6,493 nucleotides of DNA from the NCBI GenBank assembly GCA_947497635.1, contig CANMHZ010000068.1, forward strand, positions 1 to 6,493. Reading direction: 5' to 3'. The notes under the pieces were generated by a model. That model did no database searches. It had not been told where the DNA came from and worked only from the letters and a program-made list of their open reading frames with translations. The position numbers were made by a program, and so were the translations under genes. This DNA is from Helicobacteraceae bacterium (GTDB lineage: Bacteria > Campylobacterota > Campylobacteria > Campylobacterales > Sulfurimonadaceae). Positions 1 to 5,447 of this stretch are shown here, piece by piece; position 1 is the first letter of the stretch; the number at the start of each line of letters is the position of its first letter.

Positions 1-2
1 AC

Positions 3-44
3 CCCTGCCGTGATTGTGTAGCATTTACGAGGATTGGGCGATGA
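3..44 (+). CDS. Possible 3' tail of an upstream gene (partial)
   Basis: The frame beginning at base 3 is open from the window edge and ends at TGA 42-44. This overlaps the ATG of the TPR gene (41-43) in an ATGA arrangement typical of translationally coupled genes. Only 13 codons are visible, so no function can be given. A competing possibility is the frame beginning at base 1, which closes at TAG 19-21. The first option is preferred only because ATGA overlaps are common in operons like this one. Either way, the TPR gene is probably not the first gene of its operon. Confidence 0.3.
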   Translation, partial: PCRDCVAFTRIGR

Positions 45-1015
45 GTGCATCGTTACAGCGTCTGAGGGCGGCGTATAATTTAGAGCGCTATGACGAAGCG
101 ATTGCGATGGCGGTGCAGATAGTCGCTTCCAATAAGGCTGATCGGGAAGAGGGGTATCATATTCTCATCCGTTCATTGATTTTGCAAGGGAGGTTGGATG
201 AGGCATTAGAATACCTAAAGAGTGCATTGGGATATTTCCCGCATGAGCCGTATTTGTTCTATCTTAAAGCACAAATTTATCGCCGTCAGGATAAGCCCAA
301 AGAGGCGTTAAAAATTATCGAAGAGGGATTACGTCGTGAGCCTAACGCTTACGAATACCATCATCTGCGTTCCAAACTCCTCCTCGATCTCTCCCGTCCT
401 GTGGATGCCAAACGTGCCATCGATCAAGCTCTCACTTTGGAACCCTCTAATCCTGATTTACTTTGCACCCTGGCTATCATCACCTATACGCTGGACAACA
501 CAATCATCGCGTGTGAGATAATCGATCATGTGTTAGCGCACCATCCTCACCATAGCGAAGCACTGAGTTTGAAATCCCAAATCTGCACCGCAACATTGAG
601 CGTTAAAAACACCCTGTTCAAACGGATTCTCTCCCAAGATCCATTTGATAGCTATGCACACAATGCGCATCGACATATCCGCCGTTACTACCGCATCGCT
701 CCTATTCTTATGGGGCTTTATCTCCTTTATGCTCTCATCATCTCTTTGGAAGGATGGGCAGAGGGCAAAAGCGTACAAGGGTCGTTGCTTCTTCTCCTCT
801 CTCTGTATGTGTGGCAGGATTGGCGGCTATCAATCCCCTTTTTTGCTGTAGCGATCGTACTGGGGGGAACTATCGCGTTGCATGAGTGGTACATCGTCCC
901 CATCATCGCAACTCTTTATTACGCTATGGGTCGAGTTTCAGGAACATTGATTATAATCATTATCAACAAAATCATGGATATTGGGCGAAAGGGGCGACAA
1001 TGGATGAACCGTTGA
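41..1015 (+). CDS. TPR-repeat protein with C-terminal membrane domain
   Basis: This is a 324-aa protein. The ATG at 41 is chosen over the in-frame TTG at 14 because ACGAGGA (27-33) sits 7 nt upstream of it. Residues 1 to about 205 are helical repeats of about 34 residues with TPR spacing (for example YDEAIAMA, GRLDEALEYL, KPKEALKIIEEGLRREP, PVDAKRAIDQALTLEPSNP), roughly six units. Residues about 219-308 form three or four hydrophobic segments (219-238, 246-260, 264-283, 285-308). The basic stretch RHIRRYYR before the first and RKGRQ after the last suggest that both ends are cytoplasmic, with the TPR domain facing the cytosol. TPR domains bind partner proteins, so a membrane anchor or adaptor for the downstream ATPase is a reasonable inference. 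There is no enzymatic motif. The 3' end overlaps the AAA+ gene by 16 nt, implying co-translation. The family is not recognised by name. Confidence 0.9.
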   Translation: MSASLQRLRAAYNLERYDEAIAMAVQIVASNKADREEGYHILIRSLILQGRLDEALEYLKSALGYFPHEPYLFYLKAQIYRRQDKPKEALKIIEEGLRREPNAYEYHHLRSKLLLDLSRPVDAKRAIDQALTLEPSNPDLLCTLAIITYTLDNTIIACEIIDHVLAHHPHHSEALSLKSQICTATLSVKNTLFKRILSQDPFDSYAHNAHRHIRRYYRIAPILMGLYLLYALIISLEGWAEGKSVQGSLLLLLSLYVWQDWRLSIPFFAVAIVLGGTIALHEWYIVPIIATLYYAMGRVSGTLIIIIINKIMDIGRKGRQWMNR

Positions 1016-1956
1016 AGAGTGCAGTTGATGCGGAAGCAGGTATAAGTATCTTCGAACCGCTCTTGGAGAAGTACAAGATCACCTTTTCACAGCTCGGCGG
1101 TTTGCAGGAGCTCAAAAAACAAGCCTCCCTGAAAATCATCCAGCCGTTCAAAAATCCCGCCCTCTTCAAAAAGTTCAAAAAAAGCGCAGGTGGGGGAATC
1201 CTCCTCTACGGTCCTCCCGGTTGTGGAAAGAGCTATTTTGCTCGCGCGATTGCGGGGGAATGCAATGCGGCGTTTTACAACATCGGGATCGATCAGATTC
1301 TCGATATGTACGTCGGTAACAGCGAAAAAAACATCAAAGCCCTTTTCGACACTGCCAGAGCCAACCGTCCCGCAGTGATATTCATTGATGAGATCGACGC
1401 ACTGGGGCGCAAGCGTGAACTGCTCCGCCATACCAACATGACCTCCACGATCAACGCTTTTCTCGCCCAGATGGACGGAGTCGAAAGCGACAACGAGAAC
1501 ATCCTCATTATCGGCGCGACCAATGCCCCGTGGGATGTGGACAGCGCGTTTCGCCGTCCGGGACGGTTTGATCGGGTCTTTTTCATCCCGCCGCCGGATG
1601 AGGAAGCGAGAGAAGAGATATTTCATCTTTATCTGCATGAGCTTCCCATCGAAGAGATTAATTATCATGTATTGGGTGAAGCAACTCCCCATTTCTCTGG
1701 AGCCGATATCAGTGGCTTAGTTGATCGGGTGAGCGAATCGGTGATCGAAGAGATCCTTAGCAGCGGTGAAGAACTCCTTATATCCCAAGAGGAATTGATG
1801 GAGACGATAGAGAACGTCAAACCCACCACAATGGAGTGGTTCGAGATGGCAAAAAACGTCGTCGAGTACGCGAATGAAAACGGCATCTACGATGAGCTGG
1901 GGGAGTATCTGAAAAACGAGATGGGAAGTAAGCGTAAGAAGATGGGGTTTTTATAA
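1000..1956 (+). CDS. AAA+ ATPase of the Cdc48/FtsH type, single domain
   Basis: This is a 318-aa protein. The ATG at 1000 follows AAAGGGG (988-994) by 5 nt. A start at 886 is possible but lies deep inside the TPR gene and has no ribosome binding site. The classical AAA module is complete: GGLQELKKQ (33-41), Walker A GPPGCGKS (71-78), pore-loop region around MYVGNSEKN (103-111), Walker B VIFIDEID (126-133), sensor 1 GATN (172-175), RRPGRFDR (185-192) with likely arginine fingers R186 and R189, and the sensor-2 type GADISGL (234-240). All catalytic residues are present, so it should hydrolyse ATP, probably as a hexameric ring that remodels or unfolds a protein. There is no FtsH zinc-protease domain, membrane segment or Cdc48 N-domain. 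Instead there is a short N-terminal helix region of about 30 residues and an acidic helical tail (255-318) ending in basic KRKK. The substrate is unknown. Gene overlap with the TPR protein and proximity to the LRR protein suggest those two as partners. Confidence 0.95.
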   Translation: MDEPLKSAVDAEAGISIFEPLLEKYKITFSQLGGLQELKKQASLKIIQPFKNPALFKKFKKSAGGGILLYGPPGCGKSYFARAIAGECNAAFYNIGIDQILDMYVGNSEKNIKALFDTARANRPAVIFIDEIDALGRKRELLRHTNMTSTINAFLAQMDGVESDNENILIIGATNAPWDVDSAFRRPGRFDRVFFIPPPDEEAREEIFHLYLHELPIEEINYHVLGEATPHFSGADISGLVDRVSESVIEEILSSGEELLISQEELMETIENVKPTTMEWFEMAKNVVEYANENGIYDELGEYLKNEMGSKRKKMGFL

Positions 1957-1979
1957 GATGAATTCAGAAAAGGAAAACG

Positions 1980-2996
1980 ATGTTCGGCTTTTTTAAACGC
2001 AAACCGCAACCACCACAAAGCGATCCGCTCCATGATTGGATAGCGTCTTATACCCGAAGAGAAGTTGTGATTCCCCAAGGGGACATAAGCCGTATCGAAG
2101 TACTTGAAATCGGAGGGGATTATGAGACTCTTACCGCTATTCCTGATGAAATAGGACGATTGAGCGCTCTGAAAGTCCTCAGTTTGGATAAAAATTCGAT
2201 TACATCTCTTCCCGAATCGATCGGTAATCTCAAAGAGCTCAAAGTATTGATTCTCAAAGATATGCCTCTCTCCTCAATCCCTGATTGCGTGTTTGACCTG
2301 CCGCTGGAATATTTGGTGATCGGGCGGACCGATATGTCGGAACTCCCCGCCGCGATCGGACGGTTAAAAAAACTCCGCATTCTCGACCTTTACACCTCAC
2401 GTTTCACAACGCTTCCCGAGGAGATCGGTGAGTGTGGAGAACTGCGAGTGCTGAACCTCTTTAATTCCGCTATCCTGTCATTGCCCGAATCGATAGGCAA
2501 CCTCTCAAATCTTGAAAATCTCGATATGCATTTATGTGCAATACAATCTTTGCCAGAATCGTTCGCGAGACTCTCCCGCCTCATTAGCCTTAATCTTCAA
2601 AATGCCAAGTCGTTTGAGAGACTGCCAGAGAATATCGGCGAGATGAGCAATCTCGAAGCGATCGATATCGAATCGACACAGGTCGATACGCTTCCCGCAT
2701 CGGTATGCGCACTCTCGAAACTCAAAGTGCTCAACCTCTCCGGCACACAAATCACCGAACTACCGCCGTGCACAGAGAATCTCACCTCTCTAAAACTGCT
2801 CAAGCTCTTGCGATGTCGTGTCACGCAGTTGAGTGCGGGGATGGAAAGAGAGGATTTGGTTATTGTGAGCAAGCGCGTCACGACACCGCTGACCAATATC
2901 GTGGCAGACGATCCGCGCCTGGAAATCGAGCTAACCTCGGTACTTGAAAAACCGCTGTTTTTGGATCGCTATCTGGAATCAGTGGGAATAAAATAA
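1980..2996 (+). CDS. Leucine-rich-repeat protein
   Basis: This is a 338-aa protein. The ATG at 1980 is preceded by AAAAGGA with the AGGA at 1971-1974, and the gene starts 23 nt after the AAA+ stop, so it is the third gene of the same operon. Residues 54-283 are ten tandem leucine-rich repeats, mostly 23 residues, with the pattern LPxxIGxLxxLxxLxLxxxxIxx (units begin IPDEIG, LPESIG, LPAAIG, LPEEIG, LPENIG and so on). Two units deviate: the third has 22 residues and the seventh 24. The LPESIGNL module recurs at about 2210 and 2482, which points to growth by internal duplication. Residues 1-53 are a polar N-terminal cap without signal peptide or membrane segment, and 284-338 a C-terminal cap, so the protein is predicted to be cytoplasmic. 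LRR solenoids bind proteins. No catalytic domain (such as an E3 ligase, GTPase or kinase) is attached. A substrate-recognition partner for the neighbouring ATPase is plausible but unproven. Confidence 0.93.
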   Translation: MFGFFKRKPQPPQSDPLHDWIASYTRREVVIPQGDISRIEVLEIGGDYETLTAIPDEIGRLSALKVLSLDKNSITSLPESIGNLKELKVLILKDMPLSSIPDCVFDLPLEYLVIGRTDMSELPAAIGRLKKLRILDLYTSRFTTLPEEIGECGELRVLNLFNSAILSLPESIGNLSNLENLDMHLCAIQSLPESFARLSRLISLNLQNAKSFERLPENIGEMSNLEAIDIESTQVDTLPASVCALSKLKVLNLSGTQITELPPCTENLTSLKLLKLLRCRVTQLSAGMEREDLVIVSKRVTTPLTNIVADDPRLEIELTSVLEKPLFLDRYLESVGIK

Positions 2997-2997
2997 A

Positions 2998-3003
2998 AAG
3001 GAG
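2998..3003 (+). promoter_or_regulatory. Strong ribosome binding site facing an ATA codon
   Basis: AAGGAG, directly after the LRR stop codon, is a near-perfect Shine-Dalgarno sequence. Six bases further on lies ATA (3010-3012), not ATG/GTG/TTG. The reading frame after that ATA is a textbook signal peptide, so this site marks the original start of the exported-protein gene. The next possible starts (TTG 3028, GTG 3031, ATG 3046) have no such site in front of them. Confidence 0.7.
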
Positions 3004-3009
3004 TCGAAG

Positions 3010-3315
3010 ATAAAAACATTACTAAAGTTGGTGGCAGCTACACTGATGCTCACAAGCGTTGCGCAAGCCGCACCCAAATGGATAACGGTATCAAAAGCTG
3101 ATTGTATCGATAATGGTGGAGAGATGAGAGATGGCGTATGTAGTGCAAACTGGCAAGACGCAGGAGGGATTTGTTCAGCTATCGGTGCAACACTTCCAAC
3201 CATTGGACAGCTCAAGGGAGTGATCACGAATTGTGGCGGAGTAGTGGATGATTATCATAATGAGGAAAATCAAGCGTATCAGTCTTGTTATAAAAAAAGT
3301 GGGTTCATAAGCAAT
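3010..3315 (+). pseudogene. Small exported protein, DUF1566-like, start codon lost and 3' end cut by IS
   Basis: Read from ATA 3010, the product begins IKTLLKLVAATLML..., a basic n-region and hydrophobic core ending in SVAQA-AP, a good signal peptidase I site after residue 20. The mature part has five cysteines (CIDNGG, GVCSANW, GICSAIG, NCGG, SCYKKSGF). A core like ATLPTIGQLKGVITNCGG...YQSCYKKSGF resembles secreted DUF1566/lectin-fold proteins, where the GF motif is normally followed by a YWSS stretch; this resemblance is from memory and moderate. The host frame reads to ..GFISN at 3315, where the IS inverted repeat begins. The ORF then continues into IS sequence to 3405, adding about 30 meaningless residues. 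No ATG, GTG or TTG lies between the preceding in-frame stop (2989-2991) and the ATA. Either the gene carries an ATG-to-ATA mutation or it uses a very weak AUA start. With its C-terminal half missing it is most likely non-functional. Confidence 0.75.
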
Positions 3316-3332
3316 ACCTTAGCCAAAATTTC
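3316..3332 (+). repeat. Left terminal inverted repeat of the IS
   Basis: ACCTTAGCCAAAATTTC matches the reverse complement of 4739-4755 (ACCTTAGCCAAAAATTC) at 16 of 17 positions. Three of the next four outward bases also match (CAAT versus CAAC), so the tip could lie up to 4 bp further out. The repeat lies 4 bases beyond the transposase stop codon. Confidence 0.85.
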
Positions 3333-3336
3333 CCTC

Positions 3337-4677
3337 CTAAGCCACCTTCAAAGAGCTATGAATAGCCCCAAGATTGGCAATCTGAGCGGAAACCTTCTTA
3401 ATTAAATACTCATTAGCAAATTCTGGCAGTAATTTAAATACCTCTTTGACATATTTAAGCCCATGGTAGTGAGCTTTTAGATCAAGAACGCTCATCTCTT
3501 TCATTGAAGAATTATTGCGTAATCCATGAGAGAAATTCACCATAAAAGTCGATAAATTAGCCCAATTTTCAATAGGTTTTTTCTTGATATTCATAAAATC
3601 TTCCATTCCCCAATATTGTTTGGCATCCCTAAAAACAAACTCAATCTGAAATCTAAGAGAGTAGTAGTCAACTATCTTGTCATACTCCAGTTCCAAATCT
3701 GAGCTAAAGAGGGTAACATGTGCAGAGGATCCTATTTTGGTATTTATCTTTTGAATAATTACGATATTGAGGGGATCAGCAAACGTACGATGAAGCATCT
3801 TCATCTGGTATATTTTTGTCGTAATATTTTTATCTTCCTCAATAACGGTTGACTTCAAATATTTCTCAGGAATATTTTTATAGTCGATATTGTCACCATA
3901 TTTCTTTGGTGAACCGATCCCGCTATACTTCTTCTCATTTGGAAAACTCAGGGCTGAATTTTTCTGAAGTTTTGAGATAATATCCAATCCGCACTGTTTC
4001 ACCATTTGCGTAGCAGAGTTATTTCCAAAAGCTCCATCAAAGACAAAGTAGACAATGTCTATGTGCTTATTAATGCGTGTAAGTGCCTCTTTGATGGCAT
4101 CTTGAACAAATTTCAGATACGGTGACAGCTCAACGTTTTTTTTATCTTTGTTGCTACTGCCCTTTGGTCTTCCTCGTTTGCCTTTGCTCTTTTTCTTTTG
4201 GCTCTTTGTTGGAGTTTTATCTTTTACACATCCCTCTTTATTCGGTTTGATTATCTGTTTAGTGCTAAGAGGATATGATTTTCTGTTCTCTACGCTTATC
4301 AAAGAGAGGTTCAAGAATGCTAGGCTTTTGATAACTTGATTTTGTAGTGAGGAGTAGAACCTATCCAATCCATAACTATGTTTCCCCGATTTGCTGACAA
4401 CTACTTCATCTCCTCCTAGGAGATATACAGAACCTTTCATTTTAGTCAAATGTGTTTGTATAAACAGCCAGTTAATAGCTCCCCAATCAATGGTTGAATC
4501 AAAAAATCTTGTTATCGTTTTATAGCTCCCACCCTTTTCGCTCCACCTGCTTAGTCCCAACATGGTAATCCGTCCTCGCATTGAAAGGAGTGCTTGGATG
4601 ATTATTTGCAGTCGCTTTTGTGTTGTTGTCTCAATGATAGGGGTTATACAGTTTAGCAGTGTTATGATTTCTGGCAT
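3337..4677 (-). CDS. IS4-family DDE transposase, intact
   Basis: This is a 446-aa protein, full length for the family, that cuts and joins the ends of its own element. The acidic triad is visible as D90 (LLGGDEVVVSKSGKH), D214 (FVFDGAFGN) and E346. E346 lies within YSLRFQIEFVFRDAK, an exact Y-(2)-R-(3)-E-(6)-K signature (Y339, R342, E346, K353) of the IS4 group. Residues 1-80 form the N-terminal DNA-binding region. A very basic insert at about 150-180 includes the AT-hook-like RGRPKGS (168-174), an uncommon feature that could help DNA binding. The first catalytic motif reads GDE where many relatives have DDT. There are no internal stops or frameshifts, so it is probably active or only recently inactive. 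The start ATG (4675-4677 complement) has no Shine-Dalgarno and lies inside an inverted repeat, which should keep expression low. It is transcribed against all neighbouring genes. Confidence 0.93.
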   Translation of the reverse strand: MPEIITLLNCITPIIETTTQKRLQIIIQALLSMRGRITMLGLSRWSEKGGSYKTITRFFDSTIDWGAINWLFIQTHLTKMKGSVYLLGGDEVVVSKSGKHSYGLDRFYSSLQNQVIKSLAFLNLSLISVENRKSYPLSTKQIIKPNKEGCVKDKTPTKSQKKKSKGKRGRPKGSSNKDKKNVELSPYLKFVQDAIKEALTRINKHIDIVYFVFDGAFGNNSATQMVKQCGLDIISKLQKNSALSFPNEKKYSGIGSPKKYGDNIDYKNIPEKYLKSTVIEEDKNITTKIYQMKMLHRTFADPLNIVIIQKINTKIGSSAHVTLFSSDLELEYDKIVDYYSLRFQIEFVFRDAKQYWGMEDFMNIKKKPIENWANLSTFMVNFSHGLRNNSSMKEMSVLDLKAHYHGLKYVKEVFKLLPEFANEYLIKKVSAQIANLGAIHSSLKVA

Positions 4678-4726
4678 GGGATAACTTTTTGTTTTTTTTG
4701 GTCTAAGAGTATATCAGTTATCCCAT
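4676..4726 (-). promoter_or_regulatory. Inverted repeat covering the transposase start codon
   Basis: ATGGGATAACT (4676-4686) and AGTTATCCCAT (4716-4726) are perfect 11-bp complements separated by 29 bases. In the transposase mRNA the inner arm contains two bases of the AUG and the bases just upstream, so pairing would hide the start codon. The outer arm lies upstream of the transcript start predicted from the candidate -10 box. Only transcripts entering from outside the IS would then contain both arms. IS10 and IS50 are known to use this kind of leader to block translation of read-through RNA; its operation here is inferred. A protein operator is an alternative. Confidence 0.55.
4708..4713 (-). 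promoter_or_regulatory. Candidate -10 box of the transposase promoter
   Basis: On the minus strand TATACT differs from TATAAT at one position and has TGA just before it (a partial extended -10). Transcription would start near 4701, giving a leader of about 25 nt. No convincing -35 hexamer is seen 16-18 bp upstream; the region reads CAACAAAAG. This suggests a weak promoter, as is usual for transposases. Confidence 0.35.
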
Positions 4727-4738
4727 ACTACTTTTGTT

Positions 4739-4755
4739 GAATTTTTGGCTAAGGT
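4739..4755 (-). repeat. Right terminal inverted repeat of the IS
   Basis: The reverse complement reads ACCTTAGCCAAAAATTC and matches the left end (3316-3332) with one mismatch. It lies 61 bp upstream of the transposase start codon. A degenerate copy of the same motif (ACTCTTAGACCAAAA on the minus strand) occurs inside it at 4696-4710. Confidence 0.85.
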
Positions 4756-5432
4756 GTTGTTTCAAGTATCACAATATTATGGATGAGGTTTCATCTTGTT
4801 TACCTGTCGATGGAGGGGGCTTTGATCTGATTCTTCTCAATAATGTTTTGATCTATTTCGATATTGAAAAAGCCAAGGAGGTTGTAGGGAAACTTTTTTC
4901 TCTTCTTAATGAGGGGGGATGGCTGGTGACAACTCCGACTGAATACAGTATGGGGGTATTTGATTTCCCTCACGCGCAGTGTAGGCGTACGGGTTATTGT
5001 ATTCAAAAAGTTTCACATTCCACAGCACTAAGTTTGCCCATTTTTGTGGAACAGGAGCTAGGTATCTATGAGGAAGTAGCCACTCCTATGGTACAATTTA
5101 GCCAGAACAATAATATTGAACATCAAAAGTTAAATGAGAATAAAGAGTGTATACATTATGATAGCGCTCTTAAGATGCTTGAAGCAGGTGACAGTGAGGG
5201 GGCAAAAGTGGCTTTGCGGCACGCCCTTTATCTGAACAACGGTTTGATTATGGCACATGTGATTCTCGGAAATATCTTGAAAAAAGAGGGGAGAAGTAAA
5301 GCGTCTATGAAACATATTAACAATGCAAAATTGGCACTTGAGCGGATGGAGCCACAAGAGGTGGTGGAATTGTCCGACGGGATTATGGCATCTGATTTAT
5401 TGACGATGCTCAATACTATAAATTCTATATAA
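4756..5432 (+). pseudogene. cheR: 3' fragment of a CheR-type chemoreceptor methyltransferase with TPR tail
   Basis: The fragment begins immediately after the IS end with FKYHNIMDEV and continues with FDLILLNNVLIYFD, the counterpart of the FDLIxCRNVLIYFD motif in the catalytic domain of CheR, which methylates glutamates of chemoreceptors using SAM. LFSLLNEGGWLVTT matches the following beta-strand region. A TPR unit (about residues 130-175 counted from ATG 4779: ALKMLEAGDSEGAKVALRHALYLNN...) and the tail VELSDGIMASDLLTML are typical of CheR-TPR proteins. The N-terminal helical domain and the SAM-binding GxxTGEE-type loop, about 180 residues by family expectation, are missing. The motif also has NN where CR is usual. 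The first ATG (4779, giving 217 aa) has no ribosome binding site, and the longer open frame starts at TTG 4734 inside the IS. It is therefore called a non-functional remnant. It lies 15 nt upstream of a chemoreceptor gene, its likely former operon partner. Confidence 0.85.
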
Positions 5433-5447
5433 ATTAAGGGAGAGAAA

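Larger units (their letters stand above)
3316..4755 (-). mobile_element. Complete IS4-type insertion sequence, 1440 bp
   Basis: The element is bounded by inverted repeats starting ACCTTAGCCAAAA at both ends and contains one intact transposase gene on the minus strand. Both edges agree with the flanking genes: the exported-protein frame is plausible up to 3315, and recognisable CheR sequence (FKYHNIMD) begins immediately after 4755. No direct target duplication is visible next to the repeats (left flank ..CATAAGCAAT, right flank GTTGTTTCAA..), and the two flanks come from different genes. The element looks more AT-rich than the left operon by eye. The IS4 assignment rests on the transposase signature; the exact subgroup cannot be decided here. 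Confidence 0.88.

Noticed and set aside
886..999. Longer start for the AAA+ protein
   Set aside because: The added residues are rich in His/Asn/Tyr with no AAA similarity, encode the out-of-frame end of the TPR gene, and lack a ribosome binding site. ATG 1000 has a good one.
1087..1692. 201-codon minus-strand open frame inside the AAA+ gene
   Set aside because: It is a shadow of the strongly conserved AAA+ coding frame, with no recognisable domain.
1958..1996. Twelve-codon ORF between the AAA+ and LRR genes, a possible leader peptide
   Set aside because: It has no ribosome binding site of its own and overlaps the LRR start. It is probably chance.
2080..2830. Repeated DNA within the LRR gene as a possible separate repeat array
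   Set aside because: The periodicity is explained by the 23-residue protein repeats; the copies are diverged at DNA level and lack spacer/repeat structure.
3316..3405. C-terminal 30 residues of the open frame starting near 3028
   Set aside because: They are the antisense of the transposase 3' end and the IS repeat, not native coding sequence.
3301..4724. Alternative IS ends beginning GGG at 3301 and 4724, with the inner CTTAG/CCAAAA motif as inverted repeat
   Set aside because: The alignment needs several gaps, and GGG TTC at 3301-3306 belongs to the SCYKKSGF motif of the interrupted gene. The ungapped 16/17 match at 3316-3332 / 4739-4755 is far better and fits both gene edges.
4734..4778. 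TTG starts for the cheR remnant inside the IS
   Set aside because: They encode IS end sequence and have no Shine-Dalgarno. Translation from there cannot be excluded but is not supported.
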